Translations under genes and position numbers: made by a program
Notes under the pieces: generated by a model
Databases searched by the model: none
Seen by the model: only the letters and a program-made list of their open reading frames with translations
What the model was told of the DNA's origin: nothing
Part shown: positions 32,080 to 39,857 of the stretch, one piece after another
Position numbering within the stretch: the first letter of the stretch is position 1
Layout of the letters: every line of letters begins with the position of its first letter
DNA from: JAFAXD01 sp035472475
Lineage (GTDB): Bacteria; Pseudomonadota; Alphaproteobacteria; Rhizobiales; Xanthobacteraceae
Length of the DNA stretch: 40,131 nucleotides
Assembly (NCBI GenBank): GCA_035472475.1
Contig: DATIPA010000204.1
Location: 1 to 40,131 of the forward strand
Reading direction: 5' to 3'

Positions 32080-32709
32080 GTGCTCGACCGCATCCTCGAC
32101 CGGCTCGAGGAGTGGATCATCGCCACTCTGATCGCGGCCGCGACCATCGTCACCTTTATCGCGGTCGTGCATCGCTACGGATCGAGCAACGCAGTCGTTC
32201 TCAGCGTCTGGGCGAAGGCGCACGGCCTTCCCTGGCTCGCCGTCTTCGGCAACTGGGTCTATCTGAAGCTGGCGGCCATCAACCTCTCCTGGGCGCAGGA
32301 ACTCGCCACTTACATGTTCATCTGGATGGCCAAGTTCGGCGCCGCCCTCGGCGTCCGCACGGGCATTCACGTCGGCGTCGACGTGCTGGTCGACCGGCTC
32401 GGTCCGGCCGCCCGCCGGCCGGTCATCGTATTCGCGCTGCTGTGCGGGGCGTTGTTCACCGGCGTGATCGGGACGCTCGGCGCGGCCTACGTCTACGAGC
32501 TCGACGCCGATCAAGTGTCGCAGGAGCTCGAGTGGCCGAGCTGGATGATCTACCTGTGCATCCCGCTCGGCTCCTACCTCATGTGTTTTCGTTTCCTGCA
32601 GGTGGCCTGGCGCTTCCTGCGCACCGGCTTCCTGCCGCACCACGGCCACGCCATCGGCATCGAATACGAGGGCGAGCCTGAACTGCCGGTTCCGGAGACA
32701 GCGCGATGA
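32080..32709 (+). CDS. dctQ: TRAP transporter small membrane subunit DctQ, 209 aa
   Basis: This is the small membrane subunit of the TRAP transporter. The four expected membrane segments are visible: 'WIIATLIAAATIVTFIAVVH', 'WAQELATYMFIWMAKFGAALGVRTG' (carrying the DctQ-typical W-x-x-E), 'PVIVFALLCGALFTGVIGTLGAAYV' and 'WMIYLCIPLGSYLMCFRFLQ'. The loop between TM1 and TM2 ('YGSSNAVVLSVWAKAHGLPWLAVFGNW') is longer than in minimal DctQ proteins, as in other about 200-residue members. The start is GTG at 32080 with no clear ribosome-binding site, 13 bases after dctP. The stop overlaps the dctM ATG (ATGA, 4 bases). Confidence 0.93.
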   Translation: MLDRILDRLEEWIIATLIAAATIVTFIAVVHRYGSSNAVVLSVWAKAHGLPWLAVFGNWVYLKLAAINLSWAQELATYMFIWMAKFGAALGVRTGIHVGVDVLVDRLGPAARRPVIVFALLCGALFTGVIGTLGAAYVYELDADQVSQELEWPSWMIYLCIPLGSYLMCFRFLQVAWRFLRTGFLPHHGHAIGIEYEGEPELPVPETAR

Positions 32710-34169
32710 CGACGGCGGTCGGAGCACCGGCGCGGCCACAAACCTCCGCGATCGTGGCAATTGTGATGATCGCGCTGCCGATCGTGCTGGCGCTCATCTG
32801 CCTCGCCGCGCGGCTCGACGTCATCACGCTGTCCCAATCGATCCGCGCCGCGCTTCTGTTCGTCCTGCTGCTGGCGCTGATGGCGACCGGCATGCCGATC
32901 TCGATCGCGCTCGGCCTTTCGGTGCTCACCTATTTGTTCATTCTCAGTAGCGTCGATCCCAAGATGGTCGGGCTCAAGCTGTTCACCAGCCTCGACCGCT
33001 TTGAGATCATGGCAATTCCGTTTTTCATTCTGGCCGGGAATTTCCTGACCTCTGGCGGGGTCGCGCGCCGCATGATCACGTTTGCGACCTCCCTGATCGG
33101 CCATTGGTACGGCGGCCTGGGTCTCGCCGGCGTGGTCGCCTGCGCACTATTTGCGGCGATCTCCGGCTCCTCGGTTGCAACCGTGGTCGGGATCGGCTCG
33201 ATCATCCTGCCGGCGATCGTGCAGCACGGCTATCCGCTCCGCTTCGGCGCCGGCGTGATCGCGACCTCCGGGGCCCTAGGCATCCTGTTCCCGCCCTCGA
33301 TCAACCTCGTGATCTTCGCGGTCGCAACCAGCGGCATGCAGCCGCATGGCCCGGATGGCCAGATCGTCGACTCGGCGTCGGTGGGCCAGCTGTTCATGGC
33401 CGGCCTTGTACCTGGGCTGATGCTCGCGACACTGCTCGGCATCACTACCTGGTATCGGGCATGGCGCAACGACTATCCGCGCATGCCGCGGGCGAGCTGG
33501 GGCGAGTGCCTAGGCGCCTTCCGCGACAGCTTCTGGGGTCTATTCCTGATCATTCTCGTGCTCGGCGGCATCTATGGGGGCCTGTTCACACCGACCGAGG
33601 CGGCCGCCGTCGCGGCGGTGTATGCGTTCTTCGTCGCGGTGTTCGTTTACAAGGAACTCAAGCTGAGCGAGGTGCCGCGCGTTCTGCTCAAGGCCGCCTC
33701 GATGAGCGCGATGATTCTCTACATCGTCACCAACGCGGCGGTGTTCTCGTGGCTACTCACCTCCGAGCAGATTCCCCAGTCGATGGCCGAATGGATGACC
33801 GCACAGGGGTTCGGTACGGTCGCATTCCTGCTGGTCACCAACATCGTGTTGCTAGCTGCCGGCAATTTCATGGATCCAGCGGCCATCGTGCTGATCATGG
33901 CGCCGATCCTGTTTCCGATGGCGGCGGCACTCGGGGTGCACCCGGTACACCTCGGCATCCTGATGGCGGTCAACATGGAAGTCGGCCTCTGCCACCCTCC
34001 GGTCGGCCTCAATCTCTATGTCACGGCTGGCATCACCAAGATGGGTATCGGCGAACTCACCATCGCGGTGCTTCCCTGGCTCGGCACCATGCTGGTCTTC
34101 CTGGTGATGGTCACCTACATTCCGGAAATCTCGCTGTGGCTGCCGCGGGTGCTGGGCATGATTAATTAG
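32706..34169 (+). CDS. dctM: TRAP transporter large permease DctM, 487 aa
   Basis: This is the large, 12-helix transport subunit. DctM hallmarks include 'ATGMPISIALGLSVLTYLFI', 'FEIMAIPFFILAGNFLTSGGVARRMITFA', 'ACALFAAISGSSVATVVGIGSIILPAI', 'SGALGILFPPSINLVIF', 'TPTEAAAVAAVYAFFVA' and 'VNMEVGLCHPPVGLNLYVTAGI'. The N-terminus has one extra hydrophobic helix ('IVMIALPIVLALICLAARL') before the conserved core, making it slightly longer than minimal DctM. Translation is coupled to dctQ by a 4-base overlap. A TctC-type receptor gene begins 32 bases downstream, an unusual neighbour for a TRAP system. Confidence 0.95.
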   Translation: MTTAVGAPARPQTSAIVAIVMIALPIVLALICLAARLDVITLSQSIRAALLFVLLLALMATGMPISIALGLSVLTYLFILSSVDPKMVGLKLFTSLDRFEIMAIPFFILAGNFLTSGGVARRMITFATSLIGHWYGGLGLAGVVACALFAAISGSSVATVVGIGSIILPAIVQHGYPLRFGAGVIATSGALGILFPPSINLVIFAVATSGMQPHGPDGQIVDSASVGQLFMAGLVPGLMLATLLGITTWYRAWRNDYPRMPRASWGECLGAFRDSFWGLFLIILVLGGIYGGLFTPTEAAAVAAVYAFFVAVFVYKELKLSEVPRVLLKAASMSAMILYIVTNAAVFSWLLTSEQIPQSMAEWMTAQGFGTVAFLLVTNIVLLAAGNFMDPAAIVLIMAPILFPMAAALGVHPVHLGILMAVNMEVGLCHPPVGLNLYVTAGITKMGIGELTIAVLPWLGTMLVFLVMVTYIPEISLWLPRVLGMIN

Positions 34170-34201
34170 CCGGACTGGCGCTTATCGACAGGCAAACAAA
34201 C

Positions 34202-35179
34202 GTGACATCCTGGTGGCGCGCCTTGGTCCCCGCGGTTCTGGCGATTGCGGTGCTGCTCGGCGCCTTGTCATCGCGCGCGCAGGACTACCCGAGCCACACG
34301 ATCCGCTTCATCGTCCCGTTCGGCGCAGGCGGTCCGACCGACGTATTCACGCGCGCGATCGCCGAGGAAATGCGCAAGGAGTTGAACCAGCCCTACATGC
34401 TGGACAATCGGCCAGGTGCCGGCACCATCATCGGAACGGCCGAAGCTGCGAGGGCCGCTCCCGACGGCTACACGCTGCTGATGGTGTCGGCGACGCAGAC
34501 CACAGTCGAGACGCTCAGTCCGAACAAGCCCTACAAGCTCATGCGCGACTTCGTGCCGGTCGCGTCGCTGATGAATTCGGAGCTCGTGATGGTCGTCCAT
34601 CCGTCGCTGCCAGTGAACAACCTCGCGGAGTTCATCGCCCTCGCGAAGGCCAAGCCGGGCTCCCTCAACTACGCCTCCTCGGGGGTCGGTTCGAACTATC
34701 ACATGGCGGCGGAACTGGTGAAAAACCTCGCCGGCATCGACATCGTGCATTTGCCCTACAAGGGCAGCACCGGCGCGCGCAACGACATCATCGCAGGCCA
34801 GGTCGACATGATGTTCGACTCGGTGCCGACCATGGCACCGATGATCGAAACCGGCCGCGTTAAGCCGCTCGGAACCTCCGGGCGGGTGCGCTCACTGGCT
34901 CTCCCTAATGTGCCCACCCTCGCGGAGGCGGGCATTCCCGGATATGAAGCGACGATCTGGCTCGGCGTAATGGCGCCGGTCGGGACGCCGCAGGCAATCG
35001 TCGATCGGCTCAATGCCGAGATCGGTAAGATCCTTGCGCGCCCGGACATCGCGGCAGCGTGGCGAGCGCAAGGTGCCAACCCGATGATCATGAGGCCCGA
35101 CGAGTTCGGCGGCTACATGCGGTCCGAAATCGAGCGCTGGGCCAAGGTCATCAAGGCCAATGGCATCAAGAGCGATTAG
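34202..35179 (+). CDS. Tripartite tricarboxylate transporter receptor (TctC/Bug family), orphan, 325 aa
   Basis: This is a periplasmic receptor of the Bug/TctC family. A signal peptide covers about residues 1-26 ('ALVPAVLAIAVLLGALSSRAQ'). Family motifs are 'TIRFIVPFGAGGPTDVFTRAIAEEM', 'LDNRPGAGTIIGTAEAARAAPDGYTLLM', 'GSLNYASSGVGSNYHMAAELV', 'DIVHLPYKGSTGARNDIIAGQVDMMFDSV' and 'GVMAPVGTPQAIVDRLNAEI'. The start is GTG at 34202. No tctA or tctB permease genes are present, so it either serves a distant permease or acts as a receptor or sensor, as many orphan Bug proteins appear to. It sits in one apparent operon with dctPQM, a hydrolase and a CoA ligase; typical ligands are carboxylated organic acids. 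Confidence 0.94.
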   Translation: MTSWWRALVPAVLAIAVLLGALSSRAQDYPSHTIRFIVPFGAGGPTDVFTRAIAEEMRKELNQPYMLDNRPGAGTIIGTAEAARAAPDGYTLLMVSATQTTVETLSPNKPYKLMRDFVPVASLMNSELVMVVHPSLPVNNLAEFIALAKAKPGSLNYASSGVGSNYHMAAELVKNLAGIDIVHLPYKGSTGARNDIIAGQVDMMFDSVPTMAPMIETGRVKPLGTSGRVRSLALPNVPTLAEAGIPGYEATIWLGVMAPVGTPQAIVDRLNAEIGKILARPDIAAAWRAQGANPMIMRPDEFGGYMRSEIERWAKVIKANGIKSD

Positions 35180-35211
35180 ACAAATCGTTCCAACACCGAA
35201 AGATCACCACC

Positions 35212-36126
35212 ATGAACATCCAGACCAACCTCGTCGGTGCCGAGCACTGGACCAACAAGGGCGACGTGAAGCTCTTTCTTTGGAACAAATGCGCAGGCGA
35301 TCCTGCCCGGAGCGCGGGAACGATCCTGTTCGTTCACGGCTCCTCGATGGCGTCGCAGCCGACGTTCGATCTCGATGTCCCGGGGCGGCCGGATTCCTCG
35401 GTGATGGAGTGGTTCGCCAAACGCGGCTACGACTGCTGGTGCGTGGACATGGAGGGCTACGGCCGCTCCACCAAGGATCGCGACAACAACGCCTCGATTT
35501 CGTTCGGCGCGGACGATTGTCATGCCGCCGCGACCTACATCAGGAAATTGCGAGGCGACCGACGCCTGCTCGTCTATGGGATCTCGTCCGGCGCGCTGCG
35601 GGCGGCGCTGTTTGCCGAGCGCCATCCCGATATGGTGGATCGTCTCGCGCTCGATGCCACGGTGTGGACCGGGGAGGGTTCGCCGACGCTCCATGAACGC
35701 CGCAAGAAGCTGCCCGAATTCCAATCGAAGAACCGCCGGCCGATTGACCGGGCGTTCGTGTATTCGATCTTCAACCGCGATCACCCCGGCACGGCCGAGG
35801 ATCGCGTTATCGAGGCCTTCGCGGACGCGATCCTGAAGCTCGACAGTTCGGTGCCGACCGGCACCTATGTCGACATGTGTTCCAAGCTTCCCGTCGTAAA
35901 CCCGGAGAACATCAAAGCTGCGACGCTAATCATGCGCGGCCAGTGGGATGGGATCGCGGGTTTCGACGATCTGATCGAGTTCTTCAAGCGACTGCCGAAC
36001 CCCGACAAACATTTTGCTGTGATGCCCGGCATCTCGCACGCCAGTTTCCAGCAGAAGAACTATCAGCTCGTCTACCACATTCTGCTGAGTTTCTTTGCAC
36101 AGCCGGAACCTGTCTATCGCGGGTAA
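35212..36126 (+). CDS. Alpha/beta hydrolase, 304 aa
   Basis: This is an alpha/beta-fold serine hydrolase, probably cytoplasmic because there is no signal peptide. The catalytic set is visible: oxyanion strand 'LFVHGSSMAS' (H42-G43), nucleophile S125 in G-I-S-S-G ('VYGISSGALR'), acid D246 in 'MRGQWDGIAG' and H276 in 'MPGISHASF'. The start ATG at 35212 gives MNIQTNLVG; the frame open further upstream lies inside the TctC gene. It is 32 bases downstream of that gene and just upstream of an acyl-CoA ligase. It may release an acid from an ester or amide, or cleave a C-C bond in a ring-fission product. The substrate cannot be read from sequence. Confidence 0.92.
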   Translation: MNIQTNLVGAEHWTNKGDVKLFLWNKCAGDPARSAGTILFVHGSSMASQPTFDLDVPGRPDSSVMEWFAKRGYDCWCVDMEGYGRSTKDRDNNASISFGADDCHAAATYIRKLRGDRRLLVYGISSGALRAALFAERHPDMVDRLALDATVWTGEGSPTLHERRKKLPEFQSKNRRPIDRAFVYSIFNRDHPGTAEDRVIEAFADAILKLDSSVPTGTYVDMCSKLPVVNPENIKAATLIMRGQWDGIAGFDDLIEFFKRLPNPDKHFAVMPGISHASFQQKNYQLVYHILLSFFAQPEPVYRG

Positions 36127-36194
36127 CCGTGAGTCGGATCAACCTGGGGAAATGTGATACGAGTTTTCAGACCCGCCGCCGCTCAAGCCCGGCC

Positions 36195-37718
36195 ATGACC
36201 CACGATCCGGTTTATCCGTGCTATCCGACCATCATCCACGCCCTCGCCAAGGCCGCGGAGCTCAATCCCGCAGCGCCCGGCCTGATGTGCCAGGACCGGC
36301 TCCTCAATTACGGTGAGTATGCCCAGGCAGTCGCGGCGCTGGCATCGGTTTTTACAGACTACGGGGTCGCGCGCGAACGCGTGGCGGTTCTGATGACCAA
36401 CAGCATGGAGGCGGTCGTGGCGCTGCTCGCCGGAATGGCGGCGCGTGCCCAGGTCTCGCCGCTCAATCCGGCCTATACGGAGCGCGAGCTCGAGCCGCTG
36501 CTGCGTGACGTCGAGCCGCGCGTGCTGGTGTGCGACGTCGCCTCTGCGCCGCGCGGACGCGAGTTTGCGCAGCGACTCGGGATTCTCCATGTCGTCGTGC
36601 TTGGGCCGGGCGGCATTACAATCGACGAGCTGCTCGCCAGACCGCGACGCGCCCTCCCGCTGCCGGGGGCGGACGATCTTTCGGCGCTGTTCTTCACCGG
36701 CGGCACAACCGGGCTACCCAAGGGCGCCAACCACACGCACGCGAGCCTGATGGCCTATTGCTACGGCATCGTGGCATTGTGGCCGTTGCCGCTCGACGCC
36801 GAGCGCATTCTCAACGTCGCGCCGCTGTTCCACGTCTGGGGCTTCTGCTTCACGTTGGTCATGCCGGTCTACATCCGCGGTTTCATGGATCTGCTGCCGG
36901 CCTATAAGCCGGCAGTTGTGCTGCAGGAGTTCCAGGAGCGCAAGATCACGACATTCGCGGGCGGCCCGGCCGCACTCTATCTCGGGCTGCGCGCCAACGA
37001 GAACTTCGCCAAGACGGATTTTTCGAGCCTCAAGATCTGCCTCTCGGGCGGAGCGCCTTGTCCGGAGGAGCTGCTGCGCAGCTGGGAGGCCGCGACCGGA
37101 TGCGTCCTTCTGGAAGGATGGGGCATGTCGGAAGGCGCGCCCATCAACTCCAACCCGCTGCACGGTGTGCGCAAGATCGGCTCGGTCGGGCTCGTGCCGC
37201 CCAACACCAAGGTCGAGGTCGTCGATCTCGAAACCGGCGAGCGCGTCATGCCGGTCGGCGAGCGCGGCGAAATTCGGGTGCGCGGACCGCAATTCATCAA
37301 AGGATATCGCAACCGGCCGGAAGAAAACCGGCAGGCGATCCGCAACGGTTGGCTCTATACCGGCGATATCGGTTACTACGACGCCGATGGCTATCTGTTC
37401 CTGGTCGATCGCAAGAAGGAAATGATTATCGTCGGGGGCTACAACGTCTACCCGCGCGAAATCGACGAGATCCTGTTCAAGCATCCGGCGATTCTGGAGG
37501 CGGCCACGGTCGGCGTGCCCGACTCGTTCAGCGGTGACGCCGTCAAGGCGTTTGTGGTGCTGCGGCCCGGCGCGTCCCTGACCGCGGCGGAGCTGCAGGA
37601 TTACTGCCGTGGCGTCCTCGTCAAATACAAGGTGCCGACCCGGATCGAGTTCGTGGACGCGCTGCCGCGCTCCGGCGTCGGCAAGATCAACAAATTGGCG
37701 CTCAAGGCGCGAGGTTAG
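36195..37718 (+). CDS. Acyl-CoA synthetase (AMP-forming), 507 aa
   Basis: This is a class I adenylate-forming enzyme that activates a carboxylic acid to its CoA thioester. The P-loop motif is 'FFTGGTTGLPKGANHTH' at about 167-182. Later motifs are 'LLEGWGMSEG', the hinge region 'WLYTGDIGYYDADGYLFLVDRKKEMIIVGGYNVYPREIDEIL' and the C-terminal catalytic lysine K497 in 'SGVGKINK'. It resembles long-chain or phenylpropanoid (4-coumarate-type) ligases; the acid is not predictable. The start is uncertain: ATG at 36195 gives a standard N-terminus without a visible ribosome-binding site, while GTG at 36129, 2 bases after the hydrolase stop, would add 22 residues of atypical sequence. It ends the dctPQM operon and converges on the DUF2783 gene. 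Confidence 0.93.
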   Translation: MTHDPVYPCYPTIIHALAKAAELNPAAPGLMCQDRLLNYGEYAQAVAALASVFTDYGVARERVAVLMTNSMEAVVALLAGMAARAQVSPLNPAYTERELEPLLRDVEPRVLVCDVASAPRGREFAQRLGILHVVVLGPGGITIDELLARPRRALPLPGADDLSALFFTGGTTGLPKGANHTHASLMAYCYGIVALWPLPLDAERILNVAPLFHVWGFCFTLVMPVYIRGFMDLLPAYKPAVVLQEFQERKITTFAGGPAALYLGLRANENFAKTDFSSLKICLSGGAPCPEELLRSWEAATGCVLLEGWGMSEGAPINSNPLHGVRKIGSVGLVPPNTKVEVVDLETGERVMPVGERGEIRVRGPQFIKGYRNRPEENRQAIRNGWLYTGDIGYYDADGYLFLVDRKKEMIIVGGYNVYPREIDEILFKHPAILEAATVGVPDSFSGDAVKAFVVLRPGASLTAAELQDYCRGVLVKYKVPTRIEFVDALPRSGVGKINKLALKARG

Positions 37719-37759
37719 AATCCAAGTCTTTTACCCGCGAGATCCGCAATCTTCGCCCC

Positions 37760-38092
37760 TCAACTCGTCAGCGCTCCTGGGATCGTCGGTGCCGGTTTTA
37801 CGTCAATGATCTTGCGCAGCGAATCGAGCGCGCCGCCGACCTGAAAGACCTTGCCGACCGGGTCCTGGGCGCCAAGCTTGGGCGCCTCCGGATAGTCTTC
37901 GATGGCCTGGCGAGCCGCCGCGACCGCCTCGCGGACAACCTCGTCGTCACCGATGTGGTTAGCGAGTAGCAGTGCGAACGCGGCCAGCGCCGTGTGGGCG
38001 GCGCGATCGTCGAGGCCATCGGCGAGCGAGATGATCGCTTCGTAGACATTGTCGGGAGAGGTAAATCGCAAGTCCGACTGCAGCAGCGCCAT
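37760..38092 (-). CDS. DUF2783-family small protein, 110 aa
   Basis: This is a small cytoplasmic protein of unknown function. The segment 'LRFTSPDNVYEAIISLADGLDDRAAHTALAAFALLLANHIGDDEVVREAVAAARQ' (about 7-61) matches the DUF2783 pattern, a short helical domain usually encoded beside FAD-dependent aromatic hydroxylases. This copy has about 50 extra C-terminal residues ('KLGAQDPVGKVFQVGGALDSLRKIIDVKPAP'). ATG at 38092 has a perfect AAGGAGGA 6 bases upstream, overlapping the stop codon of the monooxygenase gene, so the two genes are tightly coupled. A link to monooxygenase function is suggested only by context. Confidence 0.82.
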   Translation of the reverse strand: MALLQSDLRFTSPDNVYEAIISLADGLDDRAAHTALAAFALLLANHIGDDEVVREAVAAARQAIEDYPEAPKLGAQDPVGKVFQVGGALDSLRKIIDVKPAPTIPGALTS

Positions 38093-38102
38093 GCGGTCCT
38101 CC

Positions 38103-39857
38103 TTACACGGCCACGCCGAGCGACCGGCGCACCGCGCGCCGCACGGCATCCGGTCGCCAAGTCCGCCAGCGCGCGCTCACGTGTTGATCGGGGCGAAACA
38201 AATAGGCGGCACCCGGCGTGAGATCGTAGCGCTTACGGATGAGGCCATTGCAATCATGCAGAGTGGGGATGTTGTCGAGTGACCGCGCGGCCTCGCCGAG
38301 CACGACGAGTGGCCGCACCGGAACCGGATCGCACGCGAGTTCGGCGAGCGCTGCGAGCATGTCGGCGGCAAGTTCTCGGCGTTCGCGGGCGTAAATCAAG
38401 AGCTGGAATGCGCCGTCGAGGTAGCGCACCAGCCAGTCCGGGCTGGCGATCCCCGCCTCGACCGGGGCATCGACGGCCGCGTTGCCGGGCGTAACGGGTG
38501 TCTCCCAGGTATCGACGTCGGGCGTCAGCAGCCAAGAACCCCGCAGGTTGGGAGCGACCGACAGTCGTCTGGTATTGATCAACACCTTGGCAAACGGGCG
38601 GCGTGGCGCCAATGCCAGGACGGCATTGCGTACCGCCCGCGAGTGGGTGCTGGTCGGATTGAGAAACTCGGCGGCCCGGCGCGAGAGCTGCATGTTCTCA
38701 TCGGCCACGGGGGCGCGCTCGTCATGATAGCTGTCGATCAACCGCTCCGGCGCCAGGCCTTTGATGACGCCGGCGAGTTTCCAGACCAGGTTGTCGACGT
38801 CCCGAATGGCCGAGTTGCCGCCGCGCCCGCCTCCGAACGGAGACAGCTGGTGCGCTGCATCGCCCGCGAACAGCACGCGGCCAACGCGAAAATTCGGAAC
38901 GCGCCGGACCTCGAATGAATAAATGCTGGCGAACTGGGTTTCGAACGGGACGCCGGGCCCGAACATCGTTTCCAGCCGCTTGTTGACCTTTTCGGGCTTC
39001 GACTCCTCGACTGGGTCATCGGTTGGGCCGAGCTGCCAGTCGACGCGCCAGATCGAGTCCGGCTGCTGATGCATGAGCGAGATATTGCTCTTGTCGAAGC
39101 TCGGATCGAACCAGAACATGCGCTGCGGCGGAAAGTTAAACACCATCTTCACATCGCAGATCACGAAGTTCTCGACGAACTTGTCGCCCTCGAACGGAAC
39201 GCCGAGCAAGCGGCGTACGCTCGAGCGTACGCCATCGCAGGCGACGACCCAGTCGGCCTCAAGCGCGTATCGGCCCTCGGGAGTTTCGACGGTGAGGCGC
39301 GCGCGGTCCGCATCCTGCTCGATGTCGACGACGCGGTTCAACCAGCGCAGTTCGACATGCGGAAATTCGCTGGCACAATCGACCAGAATCGATTCGACGT
39401 AGTACTGCGGCAGGCACAGGAACGCCTGATACTTCTCGTGGCCCTCGGGCGAGAGATCGAACGAGTACAGCAGCTTGTTCTGGATCAGCGTATTGCCCTT
39501 CGACCAGGAAATACCCTTCGGGATCATGCGCTCGGCGATTCCAAGGCGCGTTGCGATCTCCATCGTGCGCTTGCCTTGCGCGATCGAGCGGCTGCCGAGG
39601 CTTACGGTGTTGTTGTCGTCCAGCAGAACGCAGGCGATTCCACGCACTCCGAGATCCGCGGCCGCCGTCAGGCCGGCAAGGCCGCCACCGACGATCACGA
39701 CGCGATGGTGGCCGACCCGGTTCTCGGTGAGCTCCGGCGGTGCGCGGAACGGATAGATTGGATATTCGAAATTTCCCGACTTGAGAGTGCCTGCCGGACG
39801 GTTGCGCAGGCTCGCGATATCGGCGCGATATTCCGTATAGGTCGCGTCTTCCGCCAT
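38103..39857 (-). CDS. FAD-dependent aromatic monooxygenase (MhpA/PobA type), 584 aa
   Basis: This is a class A flavoprotein hydroxylase that uses NAD(P)H and O2 to hydroxylate a phenolic ring, as MhpA does for 3-(3-hydroxyphenyl)propionate. Visible motifs are the GGGLAG nucleotide fold at 57-62 with D80 at the end of strand 2, the DG motif at 208-209 ('VACDGVRSSVRRLLG') and the GD motif at 332-333 ('LFAGDAAHQLSPFGGGRGGNSAI'). A thioredoxin-like C-terminal domain follows from about residue 480, as in MhpA and phenol hydroxylase. About 50 residues precede the FAD fold. I chose ATG at 39857 (MAEDATYTEY); the frame extends further with poor composition, and no good ribosome-binding site is visible. 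The DUF2783 gene follows after 10 bases. Confidence 0.93.
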   Translation of the reverse strand: MAEDATYTEYRADIASLRNRPAGTLKSGNFEYPIYPFRAPPELTENRVGHHRVVIVGGGLAGLTAAADLGVRGIACVLLDDNNTVSLGSRSIAQGKRTMEIATRLGIAERMIPKGISWSKGNTLIQNKLLYSFDLSPEGHEKYQAFLCLPQYYVESILVDCASEFPHVELRWLNRVVDIEQDADRARLTVETPEGRYALEADWVVACDGVRSSVRRLLGVPFEGDKFVENFVICDVKMVFNFPPQRMFWFDPSFDKSNISLMHQQPDSIWRVDWQLGPTDDPVEESKPEKVNKRLETMFGPGVPFETQFASIYSFEVRRVPNFRVGRVLFAGDAAHQLSPFGGGRGGNSAIRDVDNLVWKLAGVIKGLAPERLIDSYHDERAPVADENMQLSRRAAEFLNPTSTHSRAVRNAVLALAPRRPFAKVLINTRRLSVAPNLRGSWLLTPDVDTWETPVTPGNAAVDAPVEAGIASPDWLVRYLDGAFQLLIYARERRELAADMLAALAELACDPVPVRPLVVLGEAARSLDNIPTLHDCNGLIRKRYDLTPGAAYLFRPDQHVSARWRTWRPDAVRRAVRRSLGVAV

